Shown here: in pieces, positions 11,221-22,565 of the stretch
How positions within the stretch are numbered: the stretch's first letter is position 1
How the letters are laid out: every line of letters starts with the position of its first letter
Source of the DNA: Heterohyrax brucei
Taxonomy: Eukaryota > Chordata > Mammalia > Hyracoidea > Procaviidae
DNA length: 64,000 nt
Reading direction: 5' to 3'
NCBI GenBank assembly: GCA_028571685.1
Contig: CM053162.1
Span: 7,940,001 to 8,004,000 of the forward strand
Program-made: the position numbers and the translations under genes
The notes under the pieces: model-generated
What the model saw: the letters and a program-made list of their open reading frames with translations, nothing else
What the model was told of the DNA's origin: nothing
The model's database searches: none

Positions 11221-12665
11221 ATTTACTGGTAAATAACCTAAAAGTTTTTGCAATATTATGTATATCTTCCAGGAAGCATACATTTACCTCCAGAGAGAAA
11301 TTTCAGTTTCATTAAATTCTGTAAAATGTTGTGAAAGTGAAAATACTAACTCAATGATCGAGTGACTTTACAAGTGGTCAAGGGAGAAATCTAAACAAGT
11401 GACTAGGACAGAGTATCAGAAATTCTGTGTTACAGAGATGCATAAGTTACCCTAAGAGGCGAGAGCAATGAAGACTTTCACCTGAGGACTGAGGTAGCTT
11501 AGGGCTCCCTGAGCAGATAGTGACATCTGGAACTAAATGAGTAGCTGTGAATTTGGCTGCTAGAAGGCAAAGGGAAGAGCATTCCAGCTGTACACTCAGA
11601 GGCACAGTAGAACTACACTATCCTGTGTAAAGAGAATAGATGCCCAGATTTGAATGGTTTATAGGCTGTGAGGGTGGAATACAGTACCCGGAATTTTTCA
11701 ACTGGGTACTGTGGATGACTATCAGTAGTAGTGACCACTGGGAGTAAGCAGAGGACAGTGTCCCTGATATGCCTCTACCACTGAGCATTAAGAACCTGAC
11801 CTCAGGAGACTACCTGCTTGGGCCTTAAGGGAAGGTCAACCTCACGTTAGCAGCTTCCTCTTCCTGAAAACTGGGCTTGATTTTTGACAAATAAATTAGG
11901 CAATCATCCTTTCACACTGCTCTAAATAAAAACATTCAGTGTTACTACCTCTTCACAACTGGTGACCGTAGGCCCCTGACAATCAATTGCCCACCAGAGA
12001 TGAAATTATTGTTTAATGGCTGCTGGAATGGGCTCCCACTCTGACATTCATCACGATCAATAATGCATCAGCAGGGACAAAAGAAATTACCTGCCTCCTG
12101 CTAAGTGAAAGAGTTCATTTATATGCAGTACAGCCCCTTCATGCCTCCTGAGCAGACCAGCACAGGTGGGTTTTCACATTATGACACTTCTCTCTCCAGG
12201 GAGATGGATAAGCAGGCTCACGCATGACAGCGTGTATCTTGCTGCCCATTCATGCTCGACCGAGCCAAGCTAAGTCTTATGGGTAGGCCGAGAATGGGGA
12301 AGGTACACAAGCAACACAGTCTGATCACAGTTACAATGAGTGAGTTGCCATTTTCCCTTCCCATATCTTTTTTGCTCTATACATTACATCTTCCTGATTT
12401 TCTCAGGAGAAATTCTCTTGTAAATATTTTGTGGACACTGGGTTTGTCTTCTGAGTGAGTCCAGGTTCTCCCATTTGGGAGGATGAATTTGAGTGAGTGT
12501 TTTACTTCTTAGGTCTGAGTTTTATGGTGATGTCATGGGGCTAATAATACTGACCTGAGAGGGCTATTCTGAGGATTGAATGAAACAGTGTATGTAATGG
12601 GGGTAATGGCCATTCCTGTCCTTGTTGGAAACACATTCTTTAGATAGTGTGGTTCATCCCAATAT
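11221..12665. other. Mostly unique stretch
   Basis: No gene was recognised. A short MIR-like piece (about 12530-12600) is possible. The 11830-12250 interval is free of recognisable repeats. Confidence 0.4.
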
Positions 12666-13021
12666 TTTTGATGTTGTTAGGTGCTGCTAACTTTGTTCCA
12701 ACTCATAGCAACCCTATGTACAACAGAATGAAATACTTCCAGGCCCTGCATCACCCTCACCATGTTGCTGTGCTTAAGCCCACTATTACAACCACTGTGT
12801 CAATCCGTCTCCTTGAGGATCTTCCTCTTCTTCACTAACCCTCTACTTTACCAAGTGTGATGTCTTTCTGGGAGGTCTGGTCCCTCCTGAAAAACATGTA
12901 CAATGTATGTGAAACAAAGTCTCTTTATCCTCACTTTTAATGAGAATTGTGGCTATAATTCCAGGATAGCTCTGTTTGTTCTTCTGGCAGTCCATGGTTA
13001 TATTAAAATTCACCAGAAATT

Positions 13022-13500
13022 CAAATCAAAATGACGATGAGATATCATCTCACCCCAACAAGGTTGGCCATGATCCAAAAAAAGCAAAACAACAAATGCT
13101 GGAGAGGCTGTGGGAATTCTGAACTCTCCTACACTGTTGGTGGGATTGCAAAATGGTGCAACCTCTTTGGAAAGCAATATGACACTTCCTTAGAAAGCTA
13201 GATCTAGATATATCATTTGACCCAGTAATTCCACTGCTTGGAATATATCCTACAGAATCAAGGCCAGTCACACCAACTGATACATGCACATGAATGTTCA
13301 TCACAGCACAGTCCACAATAGCAAAAAGATGGAATCAACCCAGATGCCCAGCAACAGAGGAATGGTTAGGTAAACTATGGTATCTATACTCAGTGGAACA
13401 CTATGCAATGATAAAGAACAACGATGATAGCAGGAAACGTCTCTTAACCTGGTTTCAACTGGAGGACATTATGCTGAGTGAAAGTAGTAAGTGACAAAAG
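13022..13500 (+). pseudogene. L1 ORF2 C-terminal remnant
   Basis: The plus frame starts QIKMTMRYHLTP and passes through RLAMIQKKQNNKCW to GINPDAQQQRNG and a YGIYTQWNT block. These are characteristic of the C-terminal, zinc-knuckle-side part of L1 ORF2p. In-frame stops occur before and after GINPDAQQQRNG, so it is dead. Endonuclease and RT domains were lost to 5' truncation. Confidence 0.85.
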
Positions 13501-13581
13501 GACAAGTCTTGTATGAGACCCCTAAATAAGAACTTAAAATTGGACTTATGCATAGAACAGAAGACTCTTTGGTGGCTGAAA

Positions 13582-13601
13582 GGGTGGGGAGGGAGGGAGG
13601 G
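13582..13601 (+). other. G-quadruplex motif in L1 3'UTR
   Basis: GGGTGGGGAGGGAGGGAGGG gives five G-runs of at least three with single-base loops, directly after the ORF2 end. A G-rich tract in this part of the 3'UTR is a known feature of mammalian L1s. Confidence 0.85.
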
Positions 13602-14497
13602 TTTAGATTAGAAAGTTGTTAGAAATTTGGGTGAAATCGGTGACAGCACACATTATAAAGAAGATCAATAATAACTGGACAAGACAATTTGAGTACTGCT
13701 CCCATCTTAACCCAATATCGCAAGGACAGAGTAGCTGGGGTAGGGGGCCAGGGACCATGCTGTCAGGCAAAATCTAGGCCAATTGGCACAGCTAGCATTT
13801 TGCTAATGAGGACTCTGCACCCCAAATCAGTGAGTGGTGTCTGGAGTCTTAAAATCTGCCAAGCTGCCATCTGAGGGTACAGCAAATGGTCCCAACTCAG
13901 CAGCAATGTATGATCACCAAGGACAAGAATGACATGGGGAAAAGAGAACCCAGAAGACAGAGACCCACACGAGTGGGTCTCTATATCAACACATGACCAG
14001 AAGAACTGGATGGTGCCTAACCACCACAAGTGATAGCCACAATGAAGCTCGCAAAGTTGAGTCTCACTGGCAACAAGAGAGTAAATAGGAGTACATCCTC
14101 AGATCTCCACTAAAATACCACAACTGATGGTCCGGGGCTTTGGGGTTCCCCTGTGAGCATGGCCCTGGCCCTGATGCTACCCCCTGGCCATAAATCATAG
14201 TGAAGATCAACTTTTTGGACAGCAATGGATTGGACTTGGAAATGCAGAGTGACCATATCTTGTGGGAATTTTATGGTTCTATGCATCTATAGGACGTCAT
14301 CCTGCTGACCTCTTGCTGGAAGAAGGGGAGTGGGTGAAGAGGAGGGGGGATAGGACATGTATGGAGTAGAGAGGAGGGGTGTGCTGTCACGGGGCAGGGA
14401 GAGCAGTGGGAGCTGCATATAAGACAGCATGTGAATTTATATGGGAATGTACATTTTCATTCAATCATAATAAAAAAAAAATTCACCAGTAAGTGCT

Positions 14498-15084
14498 TCA
14501 AGTCCTCTTCACTGTCAGCAAGACAGGTTGCGTTATTTGCATATCACAGGTTGTTATTAAGTCTTCTTCCAATCCAATTGTCATGTTCTTCTTCATATAC
14601 TTAGTTTCTTGACTTATTTGCTCAGCATACAGATTGAACAAGTATAATGAAAGGATACAATCCTGACATGCATGTTTCCTAATATTAAACCATGTAGCGT
14701 CCTCTTGTTCTGTTAGAATGATTATCTCTTGGTTTATGTCCAGATTCCTCATGAACATAATTAAAGTTTCTGAAGTTGCCATTCTTTGCAATGTTATCCA
14801 TAATTTATTATGATTCACATGGTCAAATGTATGTTGCATAGTCAATAAAGCACAGGTAAACATATCTTTGGTAGTCCCTGCTTTCGGCCATGACGCATAT
14901 CAGCAACGATCTTCCTTTTTACATGTCCTCTTCTGAATCTGGCTTGAATTTCTGGCAGTTCCTTGTCAATATGTGTTTGTAACTGCGTATTTTTGATGAG
15001 TGATGGAAATAAGATCAAGTGAACAGAAGACTCATGCTTAATTATCAAGTCTCGTATCTTAAGAGGCCTTCTAGGCCATTGCAA
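14498..15084 (-). pseudogene. RTE reverse transcriptase remnant
   Basis: Two overlapping minus-strand frames together cover the N-terminal and central RT of an RTE LINE. RTE RTs copy their RNA at a nicked target using an AP-type endonuclease, which is absent here. Conserved features seen are the FDHVNHNKLW block (the 'A' motif region, catalytic Asp in FD) and the CILSLYLFNLYAE block (motif B region). The frame changes near 14850, and the YADD-containing part is not clearly readable, so no activity is expected. Confidence 0.8.
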
Positions 15085-15224
15085 TTCTTTGTATGCTTAT
15101 ACAAAAGCAAATAGCACATAGATCTTAATTCCAACATTCAGTAAGTTCAGAAGGGCTTTATCAGACCAGAATTCTAAGTACAAGGTTTTACTTCCCTCCC
15201 TCCATTCCTCCCTCCCTCTCTTCA

Positions 15225-15440
15225 TCTATTGAATTTTTACTGGGTGATAGCTATTGACCAAGTGCTGTGTTATGCTCTGAAGATACAAAGTGAAATAAAT
15301 GTTTTTGTTTTTGTTTTCTGTCAAAGAACTTGTAATAAAGCAGGGAAAAAGACCTGCAAGGAGATAATGATGGAGTAGTGAGTGGGCACTAAGTTCTCCT
15401 AGTTAGGCAGGGGGAACTTCAGTGAGGAAGTAATGCTTGA
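15225..15440. repeat. Ancient dispersed repeat, possibly L2-related
   Basis: The sequence CCAAGTGCTGTGTTATGCTC, TGAAGATACAAAGTGAAATA and later AGTGAGGAAGTAATGCTTGA has the pattern of an old mammalian interspersed repeat, also seen at 48965-49700. Family assignment is uncertain. Confidence 0.35.
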
Positions 15441-15601
15441 ACTATTCCATCAGAGTTTGCTGGGTTGCAAGAGAGGGAGGGCCATTATGTAGACAGAACG
15501 TGCCTTACTACCAGTTTATCATTATTTTCCCAGTTAGTTCCTTACTTTTTTTTTTTCTTCTCAGTATTTGTACTGTACTCATTTTGTGGATATGTGAACT
15601 A

Positions 15602-15798
15602 ATGTTACCATGCTTAAGTGTTTGGCTACTATCAAAACGGTTGATTGTTTGAACCCACCAGAGTCTCCGTGGGAGTAACAACCTGGTGATGTGTTCCTGT
15701 AAAGATAGCAGCCTTGAAAATCTTATAAGTCCATTGTACCCTGTCATGTGGAATCACTATGAGTCAGAATCTACTTGATGGCGCACAATAGACTATTC
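15602..15798 (+). mobile_element. AfroSINE, sense
   Basis: The tRNA-like head (CCATGCTTAAGTGTTTGGCT), a TTTGAACCCACCAGAGTCTC B-box-like block, AGATAGCAGCCTTGAAAATC and the 3' end ATGAGTCAGAATCTACTTGA with GGCGCACAA are all present. This is an essentially full AfroSINE of the lineage carrying the GTAAAGAT-type middle. Confidence 0.85.
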
Positions 15799-15834
15799 CA
15801 AGTGTAGTCAAGTGACTTCTGGGACTGACAGGTA

Positions 15835-15874
15835 GACAGACAGATGCCAGCCAAGTGCCGTCAGACAGACAGAT
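15835..15874 (-). repeat. Ultra-short tail insertion with 11-bp duplication (copy B)
   Basis: An 18-bp core, GCCAGCCAAGTGCCGTCA (15846-15863), is flanked on both sides by a perfect GACAGACAGAT (15835-15845 and 15864-15874). The core is the complement of the shared CGACGGCACTTGGC tail. The flank is itself a GACA-type simple repeat, so the duplication could be partly fortuitous. Confidence 0.65.
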
Positions 15875-17130
15875 AGATAATTGATAAAACTGAAGCTGGA
15901 GTATACTTCTCCTAATTCTGATTGTAGTCTTCTTACTTTTAGTATGTTGATTTGATATCTTAGATAGAAATTACAAGTTTATTCAACACTTACTTATCAA
16001 GATCTACACCCTGGTAGAGCTTGATGAGACAAGGCATTGATATAAAAACAAAAAAGACTTCAGTGGGGGTCAAGACAGTAGACTAGACACATGTCTCCTC
16101 AAGTCCCTCTGAAAACTGAGTCCTGGAATGATAATTGAATGAAGGAGCATGGAAATCTGGAATCACTAGGGTCTGGCATAGGGATGTCAGCTTAGACTAT
16201 GTGCCAATAATGGGGCAACTACCTCTCTCAAAGATGAGGCAGCAGTGCTGAGTCCTGCTTCTGCTGACACACCATTTAGGAAGACTGCAGGTGCCGATTC
16301 TTTATTTGGGAGGTGGACACTGGACATGTGCCAGCTAATATGCTGAACTGCAGTGCTTAAGTAAATAGTGTGTAGTGCAGCAGGCAGACTGTGCTTGAGA
16401 TAACTGTGTATTGAGAGCTCGGCTGCTGATTGAGGACACAACTGCCCCTCCACTCTCTCTTTTCTGAGCGGCACTGTAAATTCTGCTGTTTCAAGGCAAG
16501 AAGGGCAGCTCAGGTAAGATGCCATATTGATCAGCTGGGAGGTGGAGTCACCAACCAGAGGTCTTAACTGGAGCTAATTCTCAAGCTGAGAAGCAGTGAC
16601 TATCTGGAAAGTGCTTCTCCAGCAGAAAATCTGTGCTTAGGACTGTGGTGCCCAGAGATATGTATGGGGGCTGGCAGAGGATTGGCAGCAAGGCCATAAC
16701 CCTCCTTACTTTGAACCACATCGTAGCATCTGGGGATGACCTATGAAATGCTCCCATTATCAGCCAGAAAGTGGGGCTTGCTGCATCTGAGGGCCTGACT
16801 GTTTTCAGCAGATTTTGGACATCTCCTCCATTAGCAGTAAAGTATGCTTTTAAATTAAGAACACCTGGACAACTAACTGACTGCTGAGTGTCCTGGCAGC
16901 ATCTCCTCTACCCTTCACTGATCCACAACATAGAGTTGACTGTCAGTGCCCCAGTGACTCCAAAAGTAGGGTGCCATATTTTTCATCCAGGAAGCAGAGC
17001 CTGCCACCTAACAGAGTCCACCTGCAGTCAGTCACTAGAGGCCACAGAGGTGGCTGATGAACAACTTCTCTCTTAGAACTAAGCTCCAGCTCCCACTGAA
17101 GAAACACTGGACAAATCTAACAGCTTCTAG

Positions 17131-18120
17131 ATGGTGCAAAGGCAACAATCCATAGCTAACCATTTAAAGAGACAGTCCACAATGGCTCTAGAAAACTCCT
17201 CAAATAAAGAATAAAAAAGCTTCCCAGATAAAGAAGCCTTTATCAAATTATTACAGACCAAGTACAACAGAATTATATAGAAAGCACTTCTAGAGATTAA
17301 ACAAAATGCAGCAGAAGAAAATGAAAAATTAAGCAAGCTATTTGAAATGATGGAAGATCAACAATCTAAAATCCAGCAGATCAATGATAAAATTACAGAA
17401 TTAGACAATTCAATCCAAAACCAAAAGAGCAGGATTGAGAATCAGGAGCCAGAGTTAGTGAAGTTGAGGATAGAGCAACTGACACCAGTATTTAAGAGGA
17501 GAAATCAGAGAAAGAAAAAAAGAAAGATAAAGAAGCATTAAGAAACAGATGGGACTCTATCAAGAACAATAATCTATGAATAACTGGAGTTCTTGAGCAG
17601 GGCGGTATAGCTGAAAATAAAGAGAGTATTGTTGTAAAGTTGCTGACAGAAAACTTCCCTGAAACTAAAAGGAAGAGAACATACATTTCCAAGATGTGCG
17701 TTGAACACCACAAAAAATAGGTACCAAAGGATAGACATCAAGATATATTATAATCAAGCTCTGACTCAATGGCACGTGGCGTGGGATAATCAAGCTTAAT
17801 ATACTGAAACATAAAAAGAGGCTCTTAAAGGCAGCAAGTCTTACAGCAAAGCTAACGTACAAAAAGAAGCCCTGTAGGCTTTCATCTGACTTCTTGGCTG
17901 AAATGAAGTTGGTGAGAAGGCAGTGCGATGACACACTAAAAGTGCTGAGGGAGAAAACTTCCAACCAAGACTTATATATCCTACAAAATTGTCTCTCAAA
18001 TATGACAATGAATTAAGACATCTGTTGATAAACAGAAGCTTACAGACTTTGTAAAAACCAAACTAATATTACAAGAAATACTTAAAGAAGCTCTTTGTTT
18101 AGAAAAAGAAAAACATTAAG
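17131..18120 (+). pseudogene. L1 ORF1 remnant
   Basis: This is the L1 RNA-binding protein gene. A start is plausible at the ATG at 17131. The coiled-coil part is clear at 17347-17541 (MMEDQQSKIQQINDKITELD), followed by a lysine/arginine-rich break. Later homology (about 17855-18010) matches the RRM/CTD part of other copies in this window, with a FLAEMKL block in a different frame. Several stops and frameshifts make it inactive. Confidence 0.75.
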
Positions 18121-18544
18121 GAGGTAATACAGGACACAGGACACAGCACCCAGAATCCTACTCAGTTAAGGAAGTCACAAAGCACAATCAAAGCTACAAA
18201 TATTAAAAGAAGAGAACCAGTGATCAGAACATGGAAAGTATGACATCATCACATTAAAAATAGGAATATATTACAGTAAATATAAACCTTTCAGTTGGAG
18301 AGGAAATTAAAAGGATATGCAAAAGTTGAAGTCCGGTTTAAACTTAGAATAGTAAGGAGGATCACAGGAGTAGCCACAAAGCAAAATAACAATGCGACAT
18401 ATTAAAACAAGAACACGGGAGTCTCAACAAACACAAAACCAACACTGAAAGACATGAAAATTCAACACATAAAAAGAATGCCCGAGAAGAGACTATTAAG
18501 AGCAACATAGAAAACATCAACAACACAAAAACAAAGGCATCAAA

Positions 18545-20531
18545 ATGGTAGCACTAAACACACACATATCAATAATTACACTGAATGTAAACTGACTGAA
18601 TATTCCAACGAAGGGACACTGAATCACTTCCTGAATGAGAGGACATGATCCATTTATATGTTCCTTTCAAGAGACACACCTTACAAGAAACAAACTAAAA
18701 ATTAAAGAATGGAAAAATATACATCAAGCCAACAACATACAAAAAAGAGCAGGAGTGGCAATACTAATCTCAGATAACACAGACTTTAGTGTAAAATCCA
18801 CAATCATGGGCAAGGATGGTCCCTATTTATTGCTGAAAGGTTTAATACATAAACAGGACACAACATTAAATATTTATGAACCCAATACCTGAGCATCAAA
18901 ATATGTCAAACAAACACTGACAACATTGAAAAACGAGATACATTACTTAACAATAATAGTTGGAGACTTCAACAAGCTACTTTCAGTAATAGACTGATCA
19001 TCCAGAAGAAAGCTCAGTAAAGACACAGAAGATCCTACTGCAACAATTATCCAACTAGACTTTTCATCAGTATTTGCAGAACTTTCTACCCATCAACAGA
19101 TAAGTACATCTTCTCCAATGCACAGGGAATATTTTGCAGAGTAGACCATGTCTTAGGACATAAAGTAAGTCTCAACAAAATCCAAACTATTAAATTATCA
19201 CAAAACATCTTTAAGGAACATAAAGCCATAAAAGTTGAAGTCAACAGCGTAAAGAAATAGGTAAAAATTTGAACTCGTGGAACTGAACAACACCTTGCTT
19301 GAAAAGCCATGGGTATAGAAGAAATCATGGATGAAATTAACAAATTTGTGGAATCAAATGAGAATGAAAACGTATCTTACCGGAACCTATGTGATACAGA
19401 AAAATCAGGGCTCAGAGGTCAGTTTATCTCTACAAATGCACATATTCGTAATGAAGAAAGTACCCAAACCAAAGAATTAACCCTACAGCTTAAACAAGTA
19501 AAAACAGAATGACAGAGGAACCCCAGGTGCCAGAATAAAACAGATAATAAAGAGCAGAGCAGAACTAAATGAATTGGACAATAGAAGAACAATTCAAAAA
19601 ATTAACAAAACCAAAAGCTGGTTCTTTGAAAAGATCAACAAAATTGATAAATCATTGGCTATATTTACAAAAGAAAACCAGGAGAGGAAACAACTTGAAT
19701 AAGAAATGAGATGGGAGATGTCACAATAGACCCAACTGAAATCAAAAGTGTCATAACAGAATACTATGGAAGACTGTACTCTAACAGGTTTGAAAACCTA
19801 GAGAAAATGGGCAAATTTCTAGTTTCATATCACCTACCAAATTTATCATAAGGAGAAAGAGAACAACTTAATGAGCCCATCACAAATGAAGAGATTGGAA
19901 AAGTAATCAAATTACTACCAACCAAAAAAAAGTCTTGGCCCAGGTGGCTTCATCAGAGAACTCTACCAGACTTGTAGAGAAGAGTTAATTCCCAAACTAC
20001 TGAGACTATTTCACAGAAGAGAAAGGATTGGAATACTCCCAAATTCATTCTATGAAGCCAGCATAACCCTGATGCCAAAGTCGGGAAAGATCCCACAAAA
20101 AAAGAAAATTACAGACCACTATCATTCATGAATCTAGATGCAAAAATCTTCAACAAAATCCTAGGCAATAGAATCCAACAAAATATCAAAAAATAATTCA
20201 TCATGACCAAGTTTAATTCATACCAGGAATGCAAGTCTGGTTCAACATCAGAAAAACAATTAATGTGATCAACCACATAAACAGTACAAAGGATAAGAAT
20301 CACCTGATTTTTTTCAATTCATGCAGAAAAGGCATTTGACAAAGTCTAACATCCATTCATGCTAAAAACTCTCAGCAAAATTGGAATAGAGGGGAAATTT
20401 CTCACTGCAATAAGGAGTTGCTATGCAAAGCCAATTGGCTACATCGTCCTGAATGGAGACAGACTGAAAGAATTCCTCTTGAGAATAGAAACTAGACAAA
20501 GATGCCCACTTTCACCACTTCTGTTCAACAC
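18545..20531 (+). pseudogene. L1 ORF2 endonuclease and partial RT remnant
   Basis: ORF2 starts at ATG 18545 (VALNTHISIITLNVN, then a stop). The endonuclease shows the QETHL block at about 18668, the AGVAILISD block at about 18752 and the VGDFN block at about 18960. The RT part ends with IGIEGKFLTAIRSCYAKPIG and CPLSPLLFNTV near 20530. The catalytic DD motif (FADD-type), thumb and C-terminal domain are absent because of the internal deletion. Stops occur throughout. Confidence 0.85.
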
Positions 20532-20903
20532 AGTTGATGGTCCAATGGCCTGGGGGATACCCTGGGAGCATGGACCCCAGACCTGCTGCTGCCCCTGTCC
20601 AGAAATCACAACTAGGGTCAACTTTTCAGACAAAAATGGACTGGACTTGGGGACACAGTGTGACCATATGGTGTATGTACTTTATGGCTCTATGCATTTA
20701 CAGGAGTCTGTCCTACTGGTCTCTTTCTAGATGGAGAGCAGAGGGTGGAGAGGAGGAGACAGGAAATTATTAAGAGGATATGACAAGTATAGAATGAAAA
20801 GAAAGAGCGTGCTGTCACTGGGCAAGGACGCCAGAAGGAGCTGGCAGATAGGCGGGCATGCAAATTTAATTTGGATTGTATACTTTCACTTAAAAAAAAA
20901 AGG
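20532..20903 (+). other. L1 3'UTR joined directly to RT sequence
   Basis: From TTGATGGTCCAATGGCC onward the sequence aligns with the L1 3'UTR also seen at about 14125 (ACAACTGATGGTCC) and antisense at 25310. Roughly 2 kb of ORF2 are missing at the join. The flanking bases share a short CAAC/ACAG-type overlap. Confidence 0.8.
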
Positions 20904-20915
20904 AAAAAGACTTCA

Positions 20916-21849
20916 AGATAAAACATATAAATAAATAATAGCATGGCTATATAAAGAGTGTTTAGGAAGGGTATAACATAAATCTAAGATGCATGGTGAA
21001 ACGAACAATTAACTTTGGAAGTGCGGTGGGAGAAGTCTTTACAGACAAGCTGGCTATCTTTGCTGTGGTTTAGGATTCTCTGACTGTAATTTCAGCATGA
21101 TCTCTCTTTATTTCCTAACTGCTCTACCTTCTTGACACCATGTGCTTCCTGGCTGCCTAAAACTGAAGTTTGCTCCTCTACTACACAGCTGACCCTCTCC
21201 TGCCTAAAGTTTCATTTGAGCCTAAGTGTATGCTTGTCAATGGCGAAGCAATAGGCATGTAAAAATGCAATATTTTTGCCATTGTAGGTGTGTTTTATTG
21301 TGATTAAAAAAACATTATTCCTTAAAACTGCAGTCTATATTGGCAATTAACATGCTGGGTTCTAGCAACTGAAGGGTGTAGTGTTATTGTCAAGAACATT
21401 CAACTGTTTGCCTCTTACTTTTAATCTTGGCTTACACTTTAGGCTCCATCTTAAATATAAATGTAGACAACAAGAATGAAACATGATAAACCCCAAAATT
21501 TAATATGCTTCACCACAGGCTCCTGCTGCGCTATAGAGGTGAACACTGGGTGACCAACCTGACAAGCTGTAAAACCAACCTGAAGGTGGAGGTGCTGGAA
21601 ACACCAGGTCCCTCTGTGTGGAGAAATAGATGCATGGACAGAAGCTACCAAACACCAGGGCAGGGGCATCCTGCTGTATATTAGACTTCATGTTTCCCTG
21701 ACTTAATTGTGAATTCATTTTCACAATGATTAAACTTCATGAAATTTCATCACTGAACATTCATTACTGTAGATTAACGACACTTACTCATGCTTTCTCT
21801 CTTTTTCCCTCTTTCTGATTTCCCCTCACTATTTCACCCTTGTCTTCCT
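20916..21849. other. Unique stretch, nothing recognised
   Basis: Small frames on the minus strand around 21451-21724 overlap in two registers and have no recognisable domain. A processed-gene fragment cannot be excluded. Confidence 0.4.
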
Positions 21850-22315
21850 TCTTTCATGATTTTTTCTCAGAATAAATATAGAGGGATTATTTTAGTCATA
21901 GTTTTACAAAACTGGAATCAAGTAGGTATATTTCTCTGGAATTTGTTTTTCAAATTTAACAATCCATCATAGAAATTCCTCTGGGTCAATAGATACAAAT
22001 CAAGCAAGAACACATTCTTTGTATTAGCTGAAAAACACTTTACCATATGAGTGTTCTACAGGATGTTGAACCATTCCTCTACAGAAAATTCAATTTGTTT
22101 CCGTTTTATAATCACTACAAATTATTCTGGTATAAACATCTGTGCGCACACATCCTTTAGGACTCTTTATTTTTCTGGGTGGGAGCTGATAAGTGAGGTT
22201 TAGGGGCCAAAGTATTTGTATAGTTTTCATTTTAATAGATTTTTCAGACCGCTATAGGTATTCACAATTCTGCTGGCAGCATTTGAGAGTGTGTTACCCC
22301 TGCTGGCTTACAAAA
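21850..22315 (-). mobile_element. L1M-type 3' region fragment, antisense
   Basis: The run GTTGAACCATTCCTCTACAG, AATTTGTTTCCGTTTTATAA, TTCTGGTATAAACATCTGTG and ATTCTGCTGGCAGCATTTGA has the antisense arrangement of the ORF2 3' end in old L1s. It is too diverged to read protein. Confidence 0.6.
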
Positions 22316-22317
22316 AA

Positions 22318-22385
22318 AAAAAAAAAAAAATACAAAAAACAAACCCAGTGCCATCAAGTTGATTCTGACTCATAGTACAGAGTAA
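22318..22385 (-). mobile_element. AfroSINE 3' fragment, antisense
   Basis: A poly(A) run, then AAACCCAGTGCCATCAAGTT and GATTCTGACTCATAG, is the complement of the AfroSINE 3' end. The body is missing after about 60 bp. Confidence 0.75.
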
Positions 22386-22464
22386 TTGGGTTAAAAGACT
22401 AAGGAAATAGCCTTTGAAATGCAAATAATTATGTAGATTTAACTAGTAGTCAAAATGTAACATT

Positions 22465-22565
22465 GCTAACATTTTTATAATCTTTTTGCAGTTTACAGAG
22501 TAGTTTTTGTCACATATATTAATCCCCATTGCAGTTCCCCTGTATGGTTTTATAGAAGGATCTCT
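22465..22565 (+). mobile_element. MIR3-like remnant
   Basis: TTTTTGCAGTTTACAGAGTA and TGTCACATATATTAATCCCC resemble the MIR3 body. Weak. Confidence 0.4.

Larger units (their letters stand above)
13017..14477 (+). mobile_element. 5'-truncated L1, sense, with target-site duplication
   Basis: It contains the last part of ORF2 (about 13022-13500) and a full L1 3'UTR ending in AATAAA (14469-14474) plus poly(A). The flanks carry AAAATTCACCAG at 13005-13016 and again at 14478-14489. The duplication and poly(A) show normal target-primed reverse transcription. The site lies inside the older RTE LINE. The ORF2 frame has several stops. Confidence 0.92.
12666..15090 (-). mobile_element. RTE LINE (afrotherian RTE1 type), antisense, split by an L1
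   Basis: The two arms, 12666-13016 and 14490-15090, belong to one antisense RTE LINE. The left arm holds the 3' end (CCAACTCATAGCAACCCTAT; TGTCAATCCGTCTCCTTGAG). The right arm encodes RTE reverse transcriptase on the minus strand. One frame at 14842-15084 has an ELPEIQARFRRG block; the next, at 14498-14863, has FDHVNHNKLW, a CILSLYLFNLYAEQI block equivalent to the RT fingers/palm motifs, and flanking RTE-like residues. The two frames are offset, so the RT is frameshifted and dead. The interruption is the L1 at 13017-14477. The 5' end, including the endonuclease, is missing. Confidence 0.85.
16063..20903 (+). mobile_element. L1 with intact ends but internally deleted ORF2, sense
   Basis: The element begins TGGGGGTCAAGACAGTAGAC, the diverged form of the usual L1 5' start. 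It continues through a 1 kb 5'UTR, ORF1 and the first half of ORF2, then jumps at about 20532 into the 3'UTR, ending in a poly(A) stretch. The 12-bp AAAAAGACTTCA occurs at 16051-16062 and 20904-20915, a perfect target-site duplication. Length is about 4.84 kb against roughly 7 kb expected. Confidence 0.92.

Noticed and set aside
15830..15880. CRISPR-like spaced repeat
   Set aside because: Two copies only, in a GACA-type simple repeat of a mammal genome; target duplication is the simpler reading.
20525..20540. Spliced intron explaining the L1 internal deletion
   Set aside because: No clear GT-AG pair could be placed at the join; a short overlap fits better.
20359..20730. Single protein from RT to 3'UTR in the sense L1
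   Set aside because: The frame runs by chance across the internal deletion join.
21451..21724. Processed pseudogene
   Set aside because: Two registers give unrelated peptides and neither matches a protein I recognise.
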